DNA of 64,000 nucleotides from PALSA-1296 sp038210275 (lineage in GTDB: Bacteria; Bacteroidota; Ignavibacteria; Palsa-1295). This document shows positions 33,286 to 43,467 of this stretch, piece by piece (within the stretch, counting starts at the first letter, position 1; each line of letters starts with the position of its first letter). The DNA is taken from assembly GCA_038210275.1 (NCBI GenBank), contig JBBQWV010000012.1, forward strand, positions 39,135 through 103,134. The letters are read 5' to 3'. Below the pieces are notes generated by a model that had not been told where the DNA came from, made no database searches, and saw nothing but the letters and a program-made list of their open reading frames with translations. The position numbers were made by a program, and so were the translations under genes.

Positions 33286-36012
33286 ATGAAAAAGAATACA
33301 TATCCTCAGCTTATTCTAGCATGTACTATTGTATTGCATTTTTTTGCTATGGGCAATGCAAATTCCCAAGGGCTGATCACGACAACTATCAGCTCTCGCG
33401 GTGGGAATAATACGAACGGTATCGGGCGTGACTATTGGCTTACGATGGCACAGAATTTTGAAAGTCAGCCTGGAAAATATTACGAGCTTTTTGTCGTGAG
33501 TCGAAGTAATACGATTGTTAATATCTCCGTCACAGGAGGAAGTACTTCTCGATATCCGATTACTGCCGGACAGACTCTTAACTTTCTTGTGCCGCTTGCA
33601 TGGGAAATGACGACCAGTGGTGTTGTCGAAGCGAAGGGCATTCATGTTTGGTCGAACGATGCCGATCTTGTTGTTGATCTGCTATCACGCAATCCTGCTT
33701 CTTCCGATGGATATACTCCCATCCCGACAACAGGGTGGGGAAAGGAATACGTTGTGGCTTCTTATGGTTCGCTGTATACTGGCTCCGGTGGCACAAGCTT
33801 TGATTATCCTTCTGAGCTCTGTGTTGTTGCGAGTCAGAATAACACCGTCATCAATATTGTGCCCTCGGTTGATATTCGTACGTCAAACGGAAAACCGGAT
33901 CATAAAGCGCATATCCCTTTTACCGAGATGTTGAACAAAGGAGAATGCGTACAGTATAAGGCAGTCCTTGCGACCGATTGCGGCATAGATGTGACAGGTT
34001 CAGTTATCACCAGCAACTTTCCAGTAGGAGTTGTCGGCGCATCCCAATGCACAAATATTCCTTGCGAGTATCGTTTCTGTGATCATCTTTGCGAGATGAT
34101 CCCACCTATTCGCTCTTGGGGAAAAACATACCAGACCATTCCTTTTGCAACTCGTCAACTTGGTGATTCTTATTTAGTAATTGGCAGTAAACCCGGACAG
34201 AACATTTACCGCAATGGCAGTAAGTATGCTTCTCTCGTCGCGAGATATGATTTTTATCTCCGTCCCGATATTGCAGAAGCCTCTCTCTGGACAAGCGACG
34301 CTCCATTTATGCTCGTGCAATATATCAACAGCACTGAATGGGAGACAACACAAGCAGGTGGCAACCCAAATGTGACTGGTGATCCATCTATGGTTGTGAT
34401 TAATCCCGTTGAACAATACACAAAACATATTATTTTCCAAACGCCGAGTCTTACGTCGAACGGGTTTTCAAATTATGCAAATGTGATCGTTAATCGGGAT
34501 GAAATTTCTAAGACAATATTTGACGGAAAACCTATAGCATCTATGAAGGGAACAACACAATTTCAAATACCGAATTCGAATTACACGGCATTTCGTATAG
34601 CTTTTATTAATCCTGGAAAGCATGAAGTTGTAAGTGATTCGGGAATGGGAGTGTATATTTATGGGTATGGAAGCAATGATGCTTATTCTTGGAATGGGAA
34701 TCTGGGAATTGCTGCATTGAATACTTCTGATACGATTCCACCCTCAGCTTCTGTAACCGGAGGATGCTTTACGACTCATATTTTAATTAAGGATGACAGA
34801 ACAAATGATTCAAAGGTGAATTCGATAGTAACGGATACACTATACAATATGAGTTTCACTATTGACTCTAATTTTATAACCGGTTCCGGCGCCGATAGCT
34901 CGTTTTATGATCTTCAGATATTAGATAGTACTAAAGAAGCATACGCTACAGTTTCTGCTTATGATATTGCCGGCAACAGAATAACGACACTGAGCACATA
35001 CAAGCCGAAATTCGTGAAGTTCTCTTCTGTTGTTTTAAGTTTTGGCACTATTGATGTTGGCGCCTCAGACTTTCTTTACGATACTATTTGCAATGTGGGT
35101 GCGCTGACATATCATTTTATTGCATCGAGTATACTTCTAACGCAAGGGAGCAAGGGATTTGCTATTGATAGTATAGGCGCAGATGGAGATATTGCTGTGG
35201 GTAGCTGCAGAGTTATTAAAATAAAATTTACTCCCACATCCCCAAAGACAGTAATGGATACTGTGAGAATACTTGATGAATGCTTCGTGATCATAAATCC
35301 GCTTATCGGTAACGGCGGTCAGCCGGATTTTGCACTTAGTGATGAAAACTTTAAATGTCATCCTATCGGAACAACGACTAAACTTTCCGATGTAACGATC
35401 ACCGATCTCTCAAAAGCCTCAATAACATTTGACTCGGTGTATATTGATGATGCAATGCATTTTGGATTTGACGGGATAGCACCATTGACGAACCAACTTC
35501 CATTTACATTGCAGGGGAATGCGTCAAGGAAGATTGAGTTCTCCTTCAAGCCTGACTCTGTTCGAAATTTTCAAACGCTTGCTCATTTCCACAGTCTCGA
35601 AATTGGCTGGAAGACAGCGGTTTTAATAGGTTGTGGAACTGCCGCAGTAAGTGTCAGTCCGAATGAATATGCATCGTCACTTTCGAAAGGGAGTGCTGAA
35701 TATATATCTGTCAGCTCTCAGCTCGATCATGGCAACGAACTTGTCTTGCTTCCTGTAGCACCAAATCCGTTAACTCAATCAGCGAGAGCAGTACGGTTTG
35801 TCTATGGATTAAAAATGGATTCTCCACTTGATCTCTCAGTTTATGACATTCTTGGTAATCTTATTGCAACGGTTATTCATACAGAGCATCAGGATGTAGG
35901 CATCTACGAATCGGAATTACCTATTAGTGCGAATATATCCGCCGGTAGTTATATCTACCGTCTATCCGGTGCGGGGAATGTTCTATCGGGGAAATTAGTA
36001 GTTACTAAATAA
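33286..36012 (+). CDS. Protein A: IgGFc-binding domain/choice-of-anchor D T9SS protein
   Basis: 908 residues with a signal peptide (KKNTYPQLILACTIVLHFFA). Residues about 40-470 resemble the IgGFc-binding N-terminal family: GRDYWLTMAQNFESQPGKYY, GGSTSRYPITAGQTLNF, WSNDADLVVDLLSRN, DCGIDVTGSVITSNFPVGVV. Residues about 575-785 are two beta modules of the choice-of-anchor D type, each followed by a paired-Cys segment (SDENFKCHPIG). Residues about 818-908 are a T9SS type A sorting domain (PLDLSVYDILGNLIATVI, GSYIYRLSGAG). It is probably displayed on the surface; IgG binding is only a family name and not implied. It is the first of four paralogues and is likely co-transcribed with B, whose start is 15 bases downstream. 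Confidence 0.85.
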   Translation: MKKNTYPQLILACTIVLHFFAMGNANSQGLITTTISSRGGNNTNGIGRDYWLTMAQNFESQPGKYYELFVVSRSNTIVNISVTGGSTSRYPITAGQTLNFLVPLAWEMTTSGVVEAKGIHVWSNDADLVVDLLSRNPASSDGYTPIPTTGWGKEYVVASYGSLYTGSGGTSFDYPSELCVVASQNNTVINIVPSVDIRTSNGKPDHKAHIPFTEMLNKGECVQYKAVLATDCGIDVTGSVITSNFPVGVVGASQCTNIPCEYRFCDHLCEMIPPIRSWGKTYQTIPFATRQLGDSYLVIGSKPGQNIYRNGSKYASLVARYDFYLRPDIAEASLWTSDAPFMLVQYINSTEWETTQAGGNPNVTGDPSMVVINPVEQYTKHIIFQTPSLTSNGFSNYANVIVNRDEISKTIFDGKPIASMKGTTQFQIPNSNYTAFRIAFINPGKHEVVSDSGMGVYIYGYGSNDAYSWNGNLGIAALNTSDTIPPSASVTGGCFTTHILIKDDRTNDSKVNSIVTDTLYNMSFTIDSNFITGSGADSSFYDLQILDSTKEAYATVSAYDIAGNRITTLSTYKPKFVKFSSVVLSFGTIDVGASDFLYDTICNVGALTYHFIASSILLTQGSKGFAIDSIGADGDIAVGSCRVIKIKFTPTSPKTVMDTVRILDECFVIINPLIGNGGQPDFALSDENFKCHPIGTTTKLSDVTITDLSKASITFDSVYIDDAMHFGFDGIAPLTNQLPFTLQGNASRKIEFSFKPDSVRNFQTLAHFHSLEIGWKTAVLIGCGTAAVSVSPNEYASSLSKGSAEYISVSSQLDHGNELVLLPVAPNPLTQSARAVRFVYGLKMDSPLDLSVYDILGNLIATVIHTEHQDVGIYESELPISANISAGSYIYRLSGAGNVLSGKLVVTK

Positions 36013-36027
36013 GTTTAGAAAAATATT

Positions 36028-38841
36028 ATGAATAGGAAACTACATTCTCGTTTTGTTCTTGTTGTAATTGCGGTGCTGCTTCAGATGATGGGAGCAAGTA
36101 ATTCTTTTTCGCAATCGAGAATTTCTTCCACTGTAACTAAAGTATCCGGTAATCAGACCTCAGGTTATGGCAGGGATTGTTGGTTTGCGATACCGCTGAA
36201 TTATAGTCCAACTGACCGTTCGACGAAATATTTTACGATCTATGTAAATTCTCTTCGTAATACGACGGTGCATTTGCAGATCGGCGGCGGAGCCATTATT
36301 GAAAAGTCTGTTGTAGCAGGGAAGGTGACGACTTTTTCCAGTTATACTTCGTCGCAGCCAAGCAACGATATTCCTTTAAGTACGGAGATATTTTTAAGTG
36401 GAGTTGTCGAGCAGAAAGGTGTCCACGTCTGGTCGGATGATGCAGATATAGCAGTGTATTTTCTCTCCCGTCGTGATTATTCATCAGGTGGTTCATATAT
36501 TCTTCCGACTATCGGTTGGGGGAAGGAGTACATAGTCGGAGCTTATGAATCAATTTTTGATCCTAAAGGTCAAGCCGATTGGCCATCAGAATTTGCAATC
36601 GTTGCGAATCAGGATAATACAACAGTTACAATTACTCCGAATTGGGATTTACGAAGTGATGGATTTTCGACGACGATCGAACATCCAAAGAAGGTCCCCT
36701 TTACTGTCAATTTGAATAAAGGTGAATGCGTCCAATATCAAACGGTGCTTCCAGTGAATGATGGCGAATGCGATGTGACGGGTACGATTATCTCCTCAAA
36801 TAATCCGGTAGGTGTAATTGGTGCTTCGGTAGCTCCGTATCTGCCTTTCCCAAACGGATTCGCTGATTATTGCGTCACAATGCTCCAGCCGGTAAGTTCA
36901 TTATCAAATTCATATTTTACGGCTCCATTTGCAGGCAGAATATTTGGAGGAGATGTGTACTGTGTGATCGCAACAACGAAGCAGATCATCTTTCGTAATG
37001 GAGTACAAGTCGCCACCTTAGGATTTAAGGGAGACCACTATTTTATTCAGGACGAAACGGCACCTTCTCCCCCAGCTCTCTGGACCAGTGATGCACCATT
37101 TGAACTGATGCAATATATTCCGAGTGCAAAATTCGGAGCACCTGCTAATGGTACAACGCGCAATGATGGTGATGCTGATATGCTCAATATCAATTCTACT
37201 GATCAATTCAAGAAATCAATTTTCTTTCAGACACCAACGATCGTTTCGGGTCCAGGACAAGCAGATTTTAGAAATTACGTTAATATTATTCTTCCGATCT
37301 CTCATGAGTCTAAGACGACTTATGATGGTATCCTTTTAAGTGATGGAGTAAATCCGCCAAATGTTTCAAAAAAAGAGCGACTGCCAATTCCGAACACATC
37401 ATGGGAAGCAATGAGATTAACATACGTTGCCGGACAGGGTGAAGGAACACATCATGCCCTATCCGATACTGGAATTGGAGCCTATGTTTATGGTTACGGC
37501 AGTGACGAATCCTATTCCTGGAATGCAAATATGGGAACCGGCGCTGTCGGCAGTACTGACACTATTCCCCCGATCGCTTCAGTTAGCGGATCGTGCTTTG
37601 TAACGCATATAGTTGTTTCCGATAGTGCAATAAGTGCTTCAAAGCTCAATTCGATTCTCATAGATACTCTATTCAATATGAGTTTTATCGTAGATCCGAA
37701 TTTTATCGCCGGTCTTGGTACCAATAATTCCTTCTATGATCTGCACGTTGTTGATAGTACTCAGGATGCGTATGCCAACGTTTCGATCTACGATGTTGCC
37801 GGAAACCGAACAACGGTTGAAAGTATCTACAAACCGGAACTTGTAAAATTCACTCCTGCCGTTGTGAACTTCGGCTCCGGAAATGTCGGTACTCCTCAAT
37901 TTGGGTATGATACGATTTGTAATAGCGGTTCAGTGCCATTTCATTTCACAAGTGCCGGCATCGTTCTGACTCATGGGAATAAAGGATTTGCTATTGATAG
38001 CGTTGGCGCTGATGGAGATATTGCAATAGGCGGATGCCGCATTATTGGGATTCGGTTTAATCCGATCATTCCAACAACGGCATTCGATACTATCAGAATT
38101 CTTGATGATTGTTTTACGATCACATCTTCGCTTATCGGCAACGGAGGTCAGCCGGATTTTGTGATCACAGATGAAGATTTTAAATGCCAGCCCATTCCAA
38201 GCATAACGAAAAGATCAGATGCGATACTGATGAATGTGTCGAACATCACTCTCACATTTGATTCTATTTATCTCGATGACGCAGTGCATTTTGGATATGA
38301 TGCTACAACTCCGATCAGTAATAAACTTCCATTTGCACTAATCGCAAACTCACAGCGCAAAATGGAGTTTTCCTTCAAACCTGATTCGGCAGGGAATTTC
38401 CAAACATTAGCACATTTTCATAGCGTGGAAATAGGATGGAAAACGGCGAATCTCATTGGTTGCGGACAGGTTAATGCTTCTGTGGTCAAGAATGAATATC
38501 CTTCCTTCCTTTCAAAGGAAAGTCCGTCCTATATTTTATTGAGTTCACAACTTGATCATGGCTCTGAACTTGTCTTATTACCACCCATGCCGAATCCCGC
38601 AACAGGCTTGAGTGCATACGTTCATTTTATCTATGGTCTTAGATCCGCTTCCCCACTTGATCTTTCAGTTTATGACATATTGGGAAATCTTATTGCAACG
38701 GTTATTCATGCGGAGCATCAGGATGCAGGAATTTACGAAACCAGTCTTTCTCTTGGGGCAATAATGTCTCCGGGCAGCTATATTTACCGATTCGCCGGAG
38801 CAGGGAAGGTTCTTTCGGGAAAATTGGTCGTGGCGCGGTAA
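36028..38841 (+). CDS. Protein B: IgGFc-binding domain/choice-of-anchor D T9SS protein
   Basis: 937 residues with a signal peptide (KLHSRFVLVVIAVLLQMMGA). The N-terminal IgGFc-like part is of the type found in protein C: NYSPTDRSTKYFTIYVNSLR, GVHVWSDDADIAVYFLSRRD, GWGKEYIVGAYESIFDP. The middle beta modules follow the plan of protein A (YDTICNSGSVPFHFTS, GQPDFVITDEDFKC). The C-terminal sorting domain matches A almost residue for residue (PLDLSVYDILGNLIATVIHA). So N-terminus pairs with C, while middle and C-terminus pair with A. It starts 15 bases after A, without a visible terminator between, implying an operon; a hairpin at 38847-38867 follows. Confidence 0.85.
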   Translation: MNRKLHSRFVLVVIAVLLQMMGASNSFSQSRISSTVTKVSGNQTSGYGRDCWFAIPLNYSPTDRSTKYFTIYVNSLRNTTVHLQIGGGAIIEKSVVAGKVTTFSSYTSSQPSNDIPLSTEIFLSGVVEQKGVHVWSDDADIAVYFLSRRDYSSGGSYILPTIGWGKEYIVGAYESIFDPKGQADWPSEFAIVANQDNTTVTITPNWDLRSDGFSTTIEHPKKVPFTVNLNKGECVQYQTVLPVNDGECDVTGTIISSNNPVGVIGASVAPYLPFPNGFADYCVTMLQPVSSLSNSYFTAPFAGRIFGGDVYCVIATTKQIIFRNGVQVATLGFKGDHYFIQDETAPSPPALWTSDAPFELMQYIPSAKFGAPANGTTRNDGDADMLNINSTDQFKKSIFFQTPTIVSGPGQADFRNYVNIILPISHESKTTYDGILLSDGVNPPNVSKKERLPIPNTSWEAMRLTYVAGQGEGTHHALSDTGIGAYVYGYGSDESYSWNANMGTGAVGSTDTIPPIASVSGSCFVTHIVVSDSAISASKLNSILIDTLFNMSFIVDPNFIAGLGTNNSFYDLHVVDSTQDAYANVSIYDVAGNRTTVESIYKPELVKFTPAVVNFGSGNVGTPQFGYDTICNSGSVPFHFTSAGIVLTHGNKGFAIDSVGADGDIAIGGCRIIGIRFNPIIPTTAFDTIRILDDCFTITSSLIGNGGQPDFVITDEDFKCQPIPSITKRSDAILMNVSNITLTFDSIYLDDAVHFGYDATTPISNKLPFALIANSQRKMEFSFKPDSAGNFQTLAHFHSVEIGWKTANLIGCGQVNASVVKNEYPSFLSKESPSYILLSSQLDHGSELVLLPPMPNPATGLSAYVHFIYGLRSASPLDLSVYDILGNLIATVIHAEHQDAGIYETSLSLGAIMSPGSYIYRFAGAGKVLSGKLVVAR

Positions 38842-38846
38842 GTATT

Positions 38847-38867
38847 CGCGGAACTCAACATTCCGCG
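38847..38867 (+). terminator. Hairpin after protein B
   Basis: CGCGGAA (38847-38853) and TTCCGCG (38861-38867) form a perfect 7-bp GC-rich stem with a 7-base loop, followed by TGGGGTTTC rather than a clean T-tract. It may partly terminate the A-B transcript before the separate promoter of C. Confidence 0.45.
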
Positions 38868-38886
38868 TGGGGTTTCTATTAGTGTG

Positions 38887-38894
38887 TATCTTTG
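38887..38894 (+). promoter_or_regulatory. Candidate -7 element (TATCTTTG) for protein C
   Basis: TATCTTTG occurs 151 bases before the ATG at 39045. No clear -33 TTG is present at 19-base spacing. The leader between 38900 and 39044 shows no recognisable feature. Confidence 0.3.
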
Positions 38895-39044
38895 CAATAG
38901 GAGGCAAAGATTTGAGGTGTGTCATTCTTTCCCGGATACTTACTTTTTTTATACACATAGGAATTTGAGTTGTGGGCTGTAACTTCGCCTTCTCGAAAGC
39001 GTTGTTCTATTATACGATCTTTTTTCTGTTTCTGCATAAAATCT

Positions 39045-42000
39045 ATGAATCGCCAAAAAATTCGTTTCTGTCTCGCGCTTTTCTTACTTATTCTTTGCGC
39101 TTTCGGCACGTCAGATAAAGCTGCGTTTGCTCAGGGAAATATCCGTATCACTCATACGCAGACATCGGAGAATCAGAGCGATACATATTTGGGAAGGGAC
39201 CTGTGGTTCGGGATTCCACTCAATTTTAGTCCGACGAACAGATCAACGAAATATTTTAATATCTATGTGAACTCTCCGCGCAACACGACAGTATTTATGC
39301 AGATCGGCGGTGGAGCGATTGTTCAGAAGCCGGTTACCGCTGGAAAAGTGACGATCTTTACGAGTCCGACGCCGACGAAGCCAAGCAACGATCTTCCCTT
39401 GAGTACGGAGATGTACACAAGTGGAGTCGTTGAGCCAAAGGCTGTTCATGTCTGGTCGAATGATGCAGATATAGCAGTGTATTTCCTTTCACGCCGTGAT
39501 GCTTCATCGGGCGGAATGTACGTTCTTCCTGCAACTGGTTGGGGAAAAGAATATATTCTGGGCACGTATGAATCTATTTTTGAACCTACTGGTCAAGCTG
39601 ATTGGCCATCAGAGTTTGCAATCGTTGCGAATCAAGATAACACAACAGTTACGATCATTCCGAATTGGGATATAAGAAAAAATGGATTCCCGACTACGAT
39701 TGAACATCAGAAGAAGATCCCATTTACTGTAAATTTGAATAGAGGTGAGTGCGTGCAATATCTCACCGTACTTCCGGTCAGCGATGGGGAATGTGATCTT
39801 ACCGGAACGATCATCACATCAAATAACCCGATTGGCGTCATGGGCGCTTCGGTTGATCCCTACCTTCCATTCCCGAATGGATTTGGTGATTATTGTTTGA
39901 CGATGCTGCAGCCCGTCAGATCACTGTCAAATTCATATTTTACCTGCCCTTTTGCGGGCAGACAATTTGGCGGAGATGTGTATGGTGTGATCGCAACAAC
40001 CGCACAGATAATATATCGCAATGGCGTACAAGTCGCTATTTTAGGATTTAAGGGAGATCACTATTTTATTCAGGATGAAACTGCTCCGTCTCCTCCCGCT
40101 ATATGGACGAGTACTGATCCTTTCGAACTTATGCAGTATGTACCCAGCGCAAAATTCGGTGCACCTGCTGTCGGAACGACACGAAATCAGGGCGATGCAG
40201 ATATGACCAATATCAATCCTTCTGATCAATATGGTAAAAAAGTGTATTTTCAAATACCAACAATCATTCCGGGTACAGGACAAACAACTTTTAATAACTA
40301 TGTTAATATTATCCTTCCGAAAGGTCATGAGGCAAAAACGCTTTATGACGGAGTACCATTAGGAAATGCCGGAAACCCGCCGACTGTTTCGAAGAAAGAG
40401 CGTTTCCCGATTCCGAACACACAATGGGAAGCGATGAGACTGAGCTATACCACAGGATTAAAAGGCGAAGGAACACATACCGTTGTATCCGATACAGGAG
40501 TTGGAGTATATCTTTATGGTTATGGATCGGATGATTCCTATTCTTGGGCAGGTGCACTTGGTACGAGAACGGTCAATTCACCTGATACAATAGCTCCTCT
40601 AGCGTTTGCTGATGGACCATGCTTCTGTGCCCATGTGCGTTTGTATGATACCGGTCCGCTGCAATCAACATTGTCGTCGTTCATTGTTGATTCTGCTTTC
40701 AATATGACATTCAATCCCGACCCGAATTTTATTGCTGGTGCGGGAACTGATAGCTCATTCTATGATATGTGCGTCATTGATAGCTCTCTCGAAGCATATC
40801 TATCTGTTACGACGTATGACATTGCTGGCAACAGCACTACAGTCGTAAGTATTTATAAACCGCAGTTTGTAAAGTTTACTCCGAGTCCGGTTAATTTCGG
40901 AACGGTGAATGTCGGAAATGTAGGCTTCCAATACGACACCATCTGCAATACAGGATTGAACCCATTTCATTTCAATGCCGGTAAGCTTTTGCTATCAAAC
41001 GGAAGTAAATCTGATGCTTTAGGCTTTAGCATTGATAGTACCGGCGCTGATGGAGATATTCCTGTCGACGGATGCCGCGTGATAAAATTAAAATTTGCTT
41101 CTGTCCTTCCGCCAACTGTCAAAGATACAATGACAATTTTTGATGAGTGCGTAAAAATTAATAATCCGATCATCGGAAATGGCGGCGCACCGGATTTTGA
41201 TGTTATTGATTATCAATTCGATTGTACTCGCCTGAATGCCAACAGACCTTCACAAAATTATTGGATCATCAATCCTTCCGGCATTGCGATCGATATTGAT
41301 TCGGTGTGGCTTGATAGCTATGTGGATTTCGGATATGATAAAGTGAAGTATCCGGCGAATCAGCCCACCTTCAGCGTTCCACCTCAGAATATTTTGAGCG
41401 GGCATTACACGATAGTCGTAACTTTCAACCCTCAATCATTAGGACCGCTTTCGACAAAGATCAATGTTCGCGCAAAAAAGAGCGGCATAGTAAAATCTGC
41501 TACGATCAGTGGTGTTGGCTGTATGCCGTCGCTTGTTTCAACGATAGCCGTTGATACAACGTCCTGCGGATTTTCATTCTCGTTCAGCGTACCTATTCAG
41601 AATAAAGGCACACTTTATGATTCGATCGTTTCTCTTAAAGGGACAATTACGAATGGATTTGCAAATGTCAAAGCTGAAGATAGCGTCGGGACTGTTCTCA
41701 AACTTCCTCTTCAACTTGATCCCGGTCAGGTTATCAATGCGACCGTACTCTACACGCCGCCTTCGAAGTTTTCAGGATGTATTACTGATACGATCGTTGC
41801 ATTGGAGCAAGATGGCGGACGCTTTACGACGTACGTGACTATCTGTTCGAAATATAGTGAAAAGAATTTAACGAGGAATATTAATTTCGGCACCATTCCT
41901 TTCGGGGGAGCGAAAGTGCAGGATTATTTCGAAGTATGTAATAACGGACCTGATCCAATGACCGTTACTTCAGTCTTCCCATTATCGGCATTAAATTCGA

Positions 42001-43337
42001 CTTCGTTTACGCTGACAAATGTCTATAAAGTTGGCGGAATTGCAAAAACCCTTCCGATCACGCTTTCGGCAAATGAATGTATAGATGCGTATGTAGAGTT
42101 CGATCCGGGCAAGAGTAACGTAACTGATCAGATCGATTCTTTCGGCGTCAAAACTACAGCCTGCAATCCTGATACGACAGCTTATGCTATCGCTTCGGTG
42201 AAGACAGGTCCGCCGAATATTCAAGGCTTTACCGATCCGCCGCTTTTTAGCTGCGATAGTCATGTTGATTCGGTTGCGTTAACGAATAATAATCCGAGTA
42301 CGACGGAGACGATCACAGCCATTACAATTAATGGCACAGATAGGACAAATTTTTCAAGCATTGCTGCGCCGCCGATCGTACTTGCCGCAAATACAACCGG
42401 AAAAATCCCGGTACTCTTTACGCCAACGGCGCAAGCAGGATCACGGACATATGCGGCTTGGGTTGTACTCTCGATTACTGACGGAGCGGGCACGACGCAC
42501 GTTGATTCAGCGCTTATCACGGCAGTTGGTCAGAGCATTGATATCACCGCAACATCTCGCTTTGCAAATCCTATGGCAAGCGCAGGGACGACAGTTCTTC
42601 TGCCGATTCAGTTTAGCGTTGATAAACACGGACTCAATTCTACGCCGCTGAGTATTGTGGGCGTAACCCGCATTGATCTGCTCTATACCTATAATCAGAG
42701 TATCCTTGATATTGTGAATGGTAATATTGCCGGAGCGGTGACTTTCAATAATAAATTGTGGTCAGTTGATAACACAAAATCAGTGATAGATCCTGTTGCG
42801 CAGACTCTTCTGCTCAGCATCACCGGACCAGCACTTACCGATGCTGATCTTACTCAGCCGCTTGGAAATATTGCTTTCAAAGCAACGCTTCCGAAGACTG
42901 GAAATTCGACGGCTGTTACTCTGACTTCTACGGATTATTTCAACGGCTCTTCACAGCCGATCTCTCCATGCGTAACATTCGCGCACTTAGATTCAAACTT
43001 CTCGCTCATCTTTCTTTGTGGCGATTCTACGTTACAAAAATTTATGAGAGGCGAAAAGATTTTTAGTGCATTCCCTGTTAACCCGAATCCCCTGGGAAGC
43101 GCAAATGGCGGTGTGATTAAATTCACTTATGCATCGCGCATCGATGGAGCAGTCTCGCTTTCTATTTACGATGAACTTGGCAAAGAAGTCGGACGTGTGA
43201 TGAATAATCAGTCGATAGCTGCGGGAACGTATGAAGTGCGTTACAACGCTTTGGGATTGCCGGAAGGAACGTATGTTTACCGCTATACGCTTAATAATAA
43301 GAATGTGACAAGCGGAAGATTTATTATTCAGAAGTAA
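39045..43337 (+). CDS. Protein C: long IgGFc-binding/choice-of-anchor/cohesin-like T9SS protein
   Basis: 1430 residues from ATG 39045; an earlier in-frame start at 38970 would add 25 residues ahead of the signal peptide (IRFCLALFLLILCAFG) and is less likely. The IgGFc-like part (about 45-500) pairs with protein B (NFSPTNRSTKYFNIYVNSPR, VHVWSNDADIAVYFLSRRDA). From about 600 to 1150 are four or five beta modules of choice-of-anchor D character. Residues about 1163-1320 are a cohesin-like domain (VTRIDLLYTYNQSILDIVNG), and about 1343-1430 the T9SS domain ending in YRYTLNNKNVTSGRFIIQK, which pairs with D. Probably surface-exposed; function unknown. Confidence 0.85.
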   Translation: MNRQKIRFCLALFLLILCAFGTSDKAAFAQGNIRITHTQTSENQSDTYLGRDLWFGIPLNFSPTNRSTKYFNIYVNSPRNTTVFMQIGGGAIVQKPVTAGKVTIFTSPTPTKPSNDLPLSTEMYTSGVVEPKAVHVWSNDADIAVYFLSRRDASSGGMYVLPATGWGKEYILGTYESIFEPTGQADWPSEFAIVANQDNTTVTIIPNWDIRKNGFPTTIEHQKKIPFTVNLNRGECVQYLTVLPVSDGECDLTGTIITSNNPIGVMGASVDPYLPFPNGFGDYCLTMLQPVRSLSNSYFTCPFAGRQFGGDVYGVIATTAQIIYRNGVQVAILGFKGDHYFIQDETAPSPPAIWTSTDPFELMQYVPSAKFGAPAVGTTRNQGDADMTNINPSDQYGKKVYFQIPTIIPGTGQTTFNNYVNIILPKGHEAKTLYDGVPLGNAGNPPTVSKKERFPIPNTQWEAMRLSYTTGLKGEGTHTVVSDTGVGVYLYGYGSDDSYSWAGALGTRTVNSPDTIAPLAFADGPCFCAHVRLYDTGPLQSTLSSFIVDSAFNMTFNPDPNFIAGAGTDSSFYDMCVIDSSLEAYLSVTTYDIAGNSTTVVSIYKPQFVKFTPSPVNFGTVNVGNVGFQYDTICNTGLNPFHFNAGKLLLSNGSKSDALGFSIDSTGADGDIPVDGCRVIKLKFASVLPPTVKDTMTIFDECVKINNPIIGNGGAPDFDVIDYQFDCTRLNANRPSQNYWIINPSGIAIDIDSVWLDSYVDFGYDKVKYPANQPTFSVPPQNILSGHYTIVVTFNPQSLGPLSTKINVRAKKSGIVKSATISGVGCMPSLVSTIAVDTTSCGFSFSFSVPIQNKGTLYDSIVSLKGTITNGFANVKAEDSVGTVLKLPLQLDPGQVINATVLYTPPSKFSGCITDTIVALEQDGGRFTTYVTICSKYSEKNLTRNINFGTIPFGGAKVQDYFEVCNNGPDPMTVTSVFPLSALNSTSFTLTNVYKVGGIAKTLPITLSANECIDAYVEFDPGKSNVTDQIDSFGVKTTACNPDTTAYAIASVKTGPPNIQGFTDPPLFSCDSHVDSVALTNNNPSTTETITAITINGTDRTNFSSIAAPPIVLAANTTGKIPVLFTPTAQAGSRTYAAWVVLSITDGAGTTHVDSALITAVGQSIDITATSRFANPMASAGTTVLLPIQFSVDKHGLNSTPLSIVGVTRIDLLYTYNQSILDIVNGNIAGAVTFNNKLWSVDNTKSVIDPVAQTLLLSITGPALTDADLTQPLGNIAFKATLPKTGNSTAVTLTSTDYFNGSSQPISPCVTFAHLDSNFSLIFLCGDSTLQKFMRGEKIFSAFPVNPNPLGSANGGVIKFTYASRIDGAVSLSIYDELGKEVGRVMNNQSIAAGTYEVRYNALGLPEGTYVYRYTLNNKNVTSGRFIIQK

Positions 43338-43361
43338 TGTGATTCGCAAGTAATGTGATTC
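43332..43361. repeat. 14-bp tandem duplication across the protein C stop codon
   Basis: AAGTAATGTGATTC occurs at 43332-43345 and again at 43348-43361. The first copy contains the TAA stop of protein C. It looks like a small slippage duplication with no evident role. Confidence 0.6.
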
Positions 43362-43467
43362 AGAAATAAGTGCCGAGGCATCCGGTGCAACGTTAGTTGG
43401 GAAGTGTGTGCATGATCGTCACGGATTGTGTTGTTGATTGTGTGCCTTTTTTGAAAAGGAGAAAGTT

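Noticed and set aside
38970..39044. Upstream in-frame start for protein C
   Set aside because: It would place 25 residues with basic and Cys-containing sequence ahead of a complete signal peptide; ATG 39045 is the natural start.
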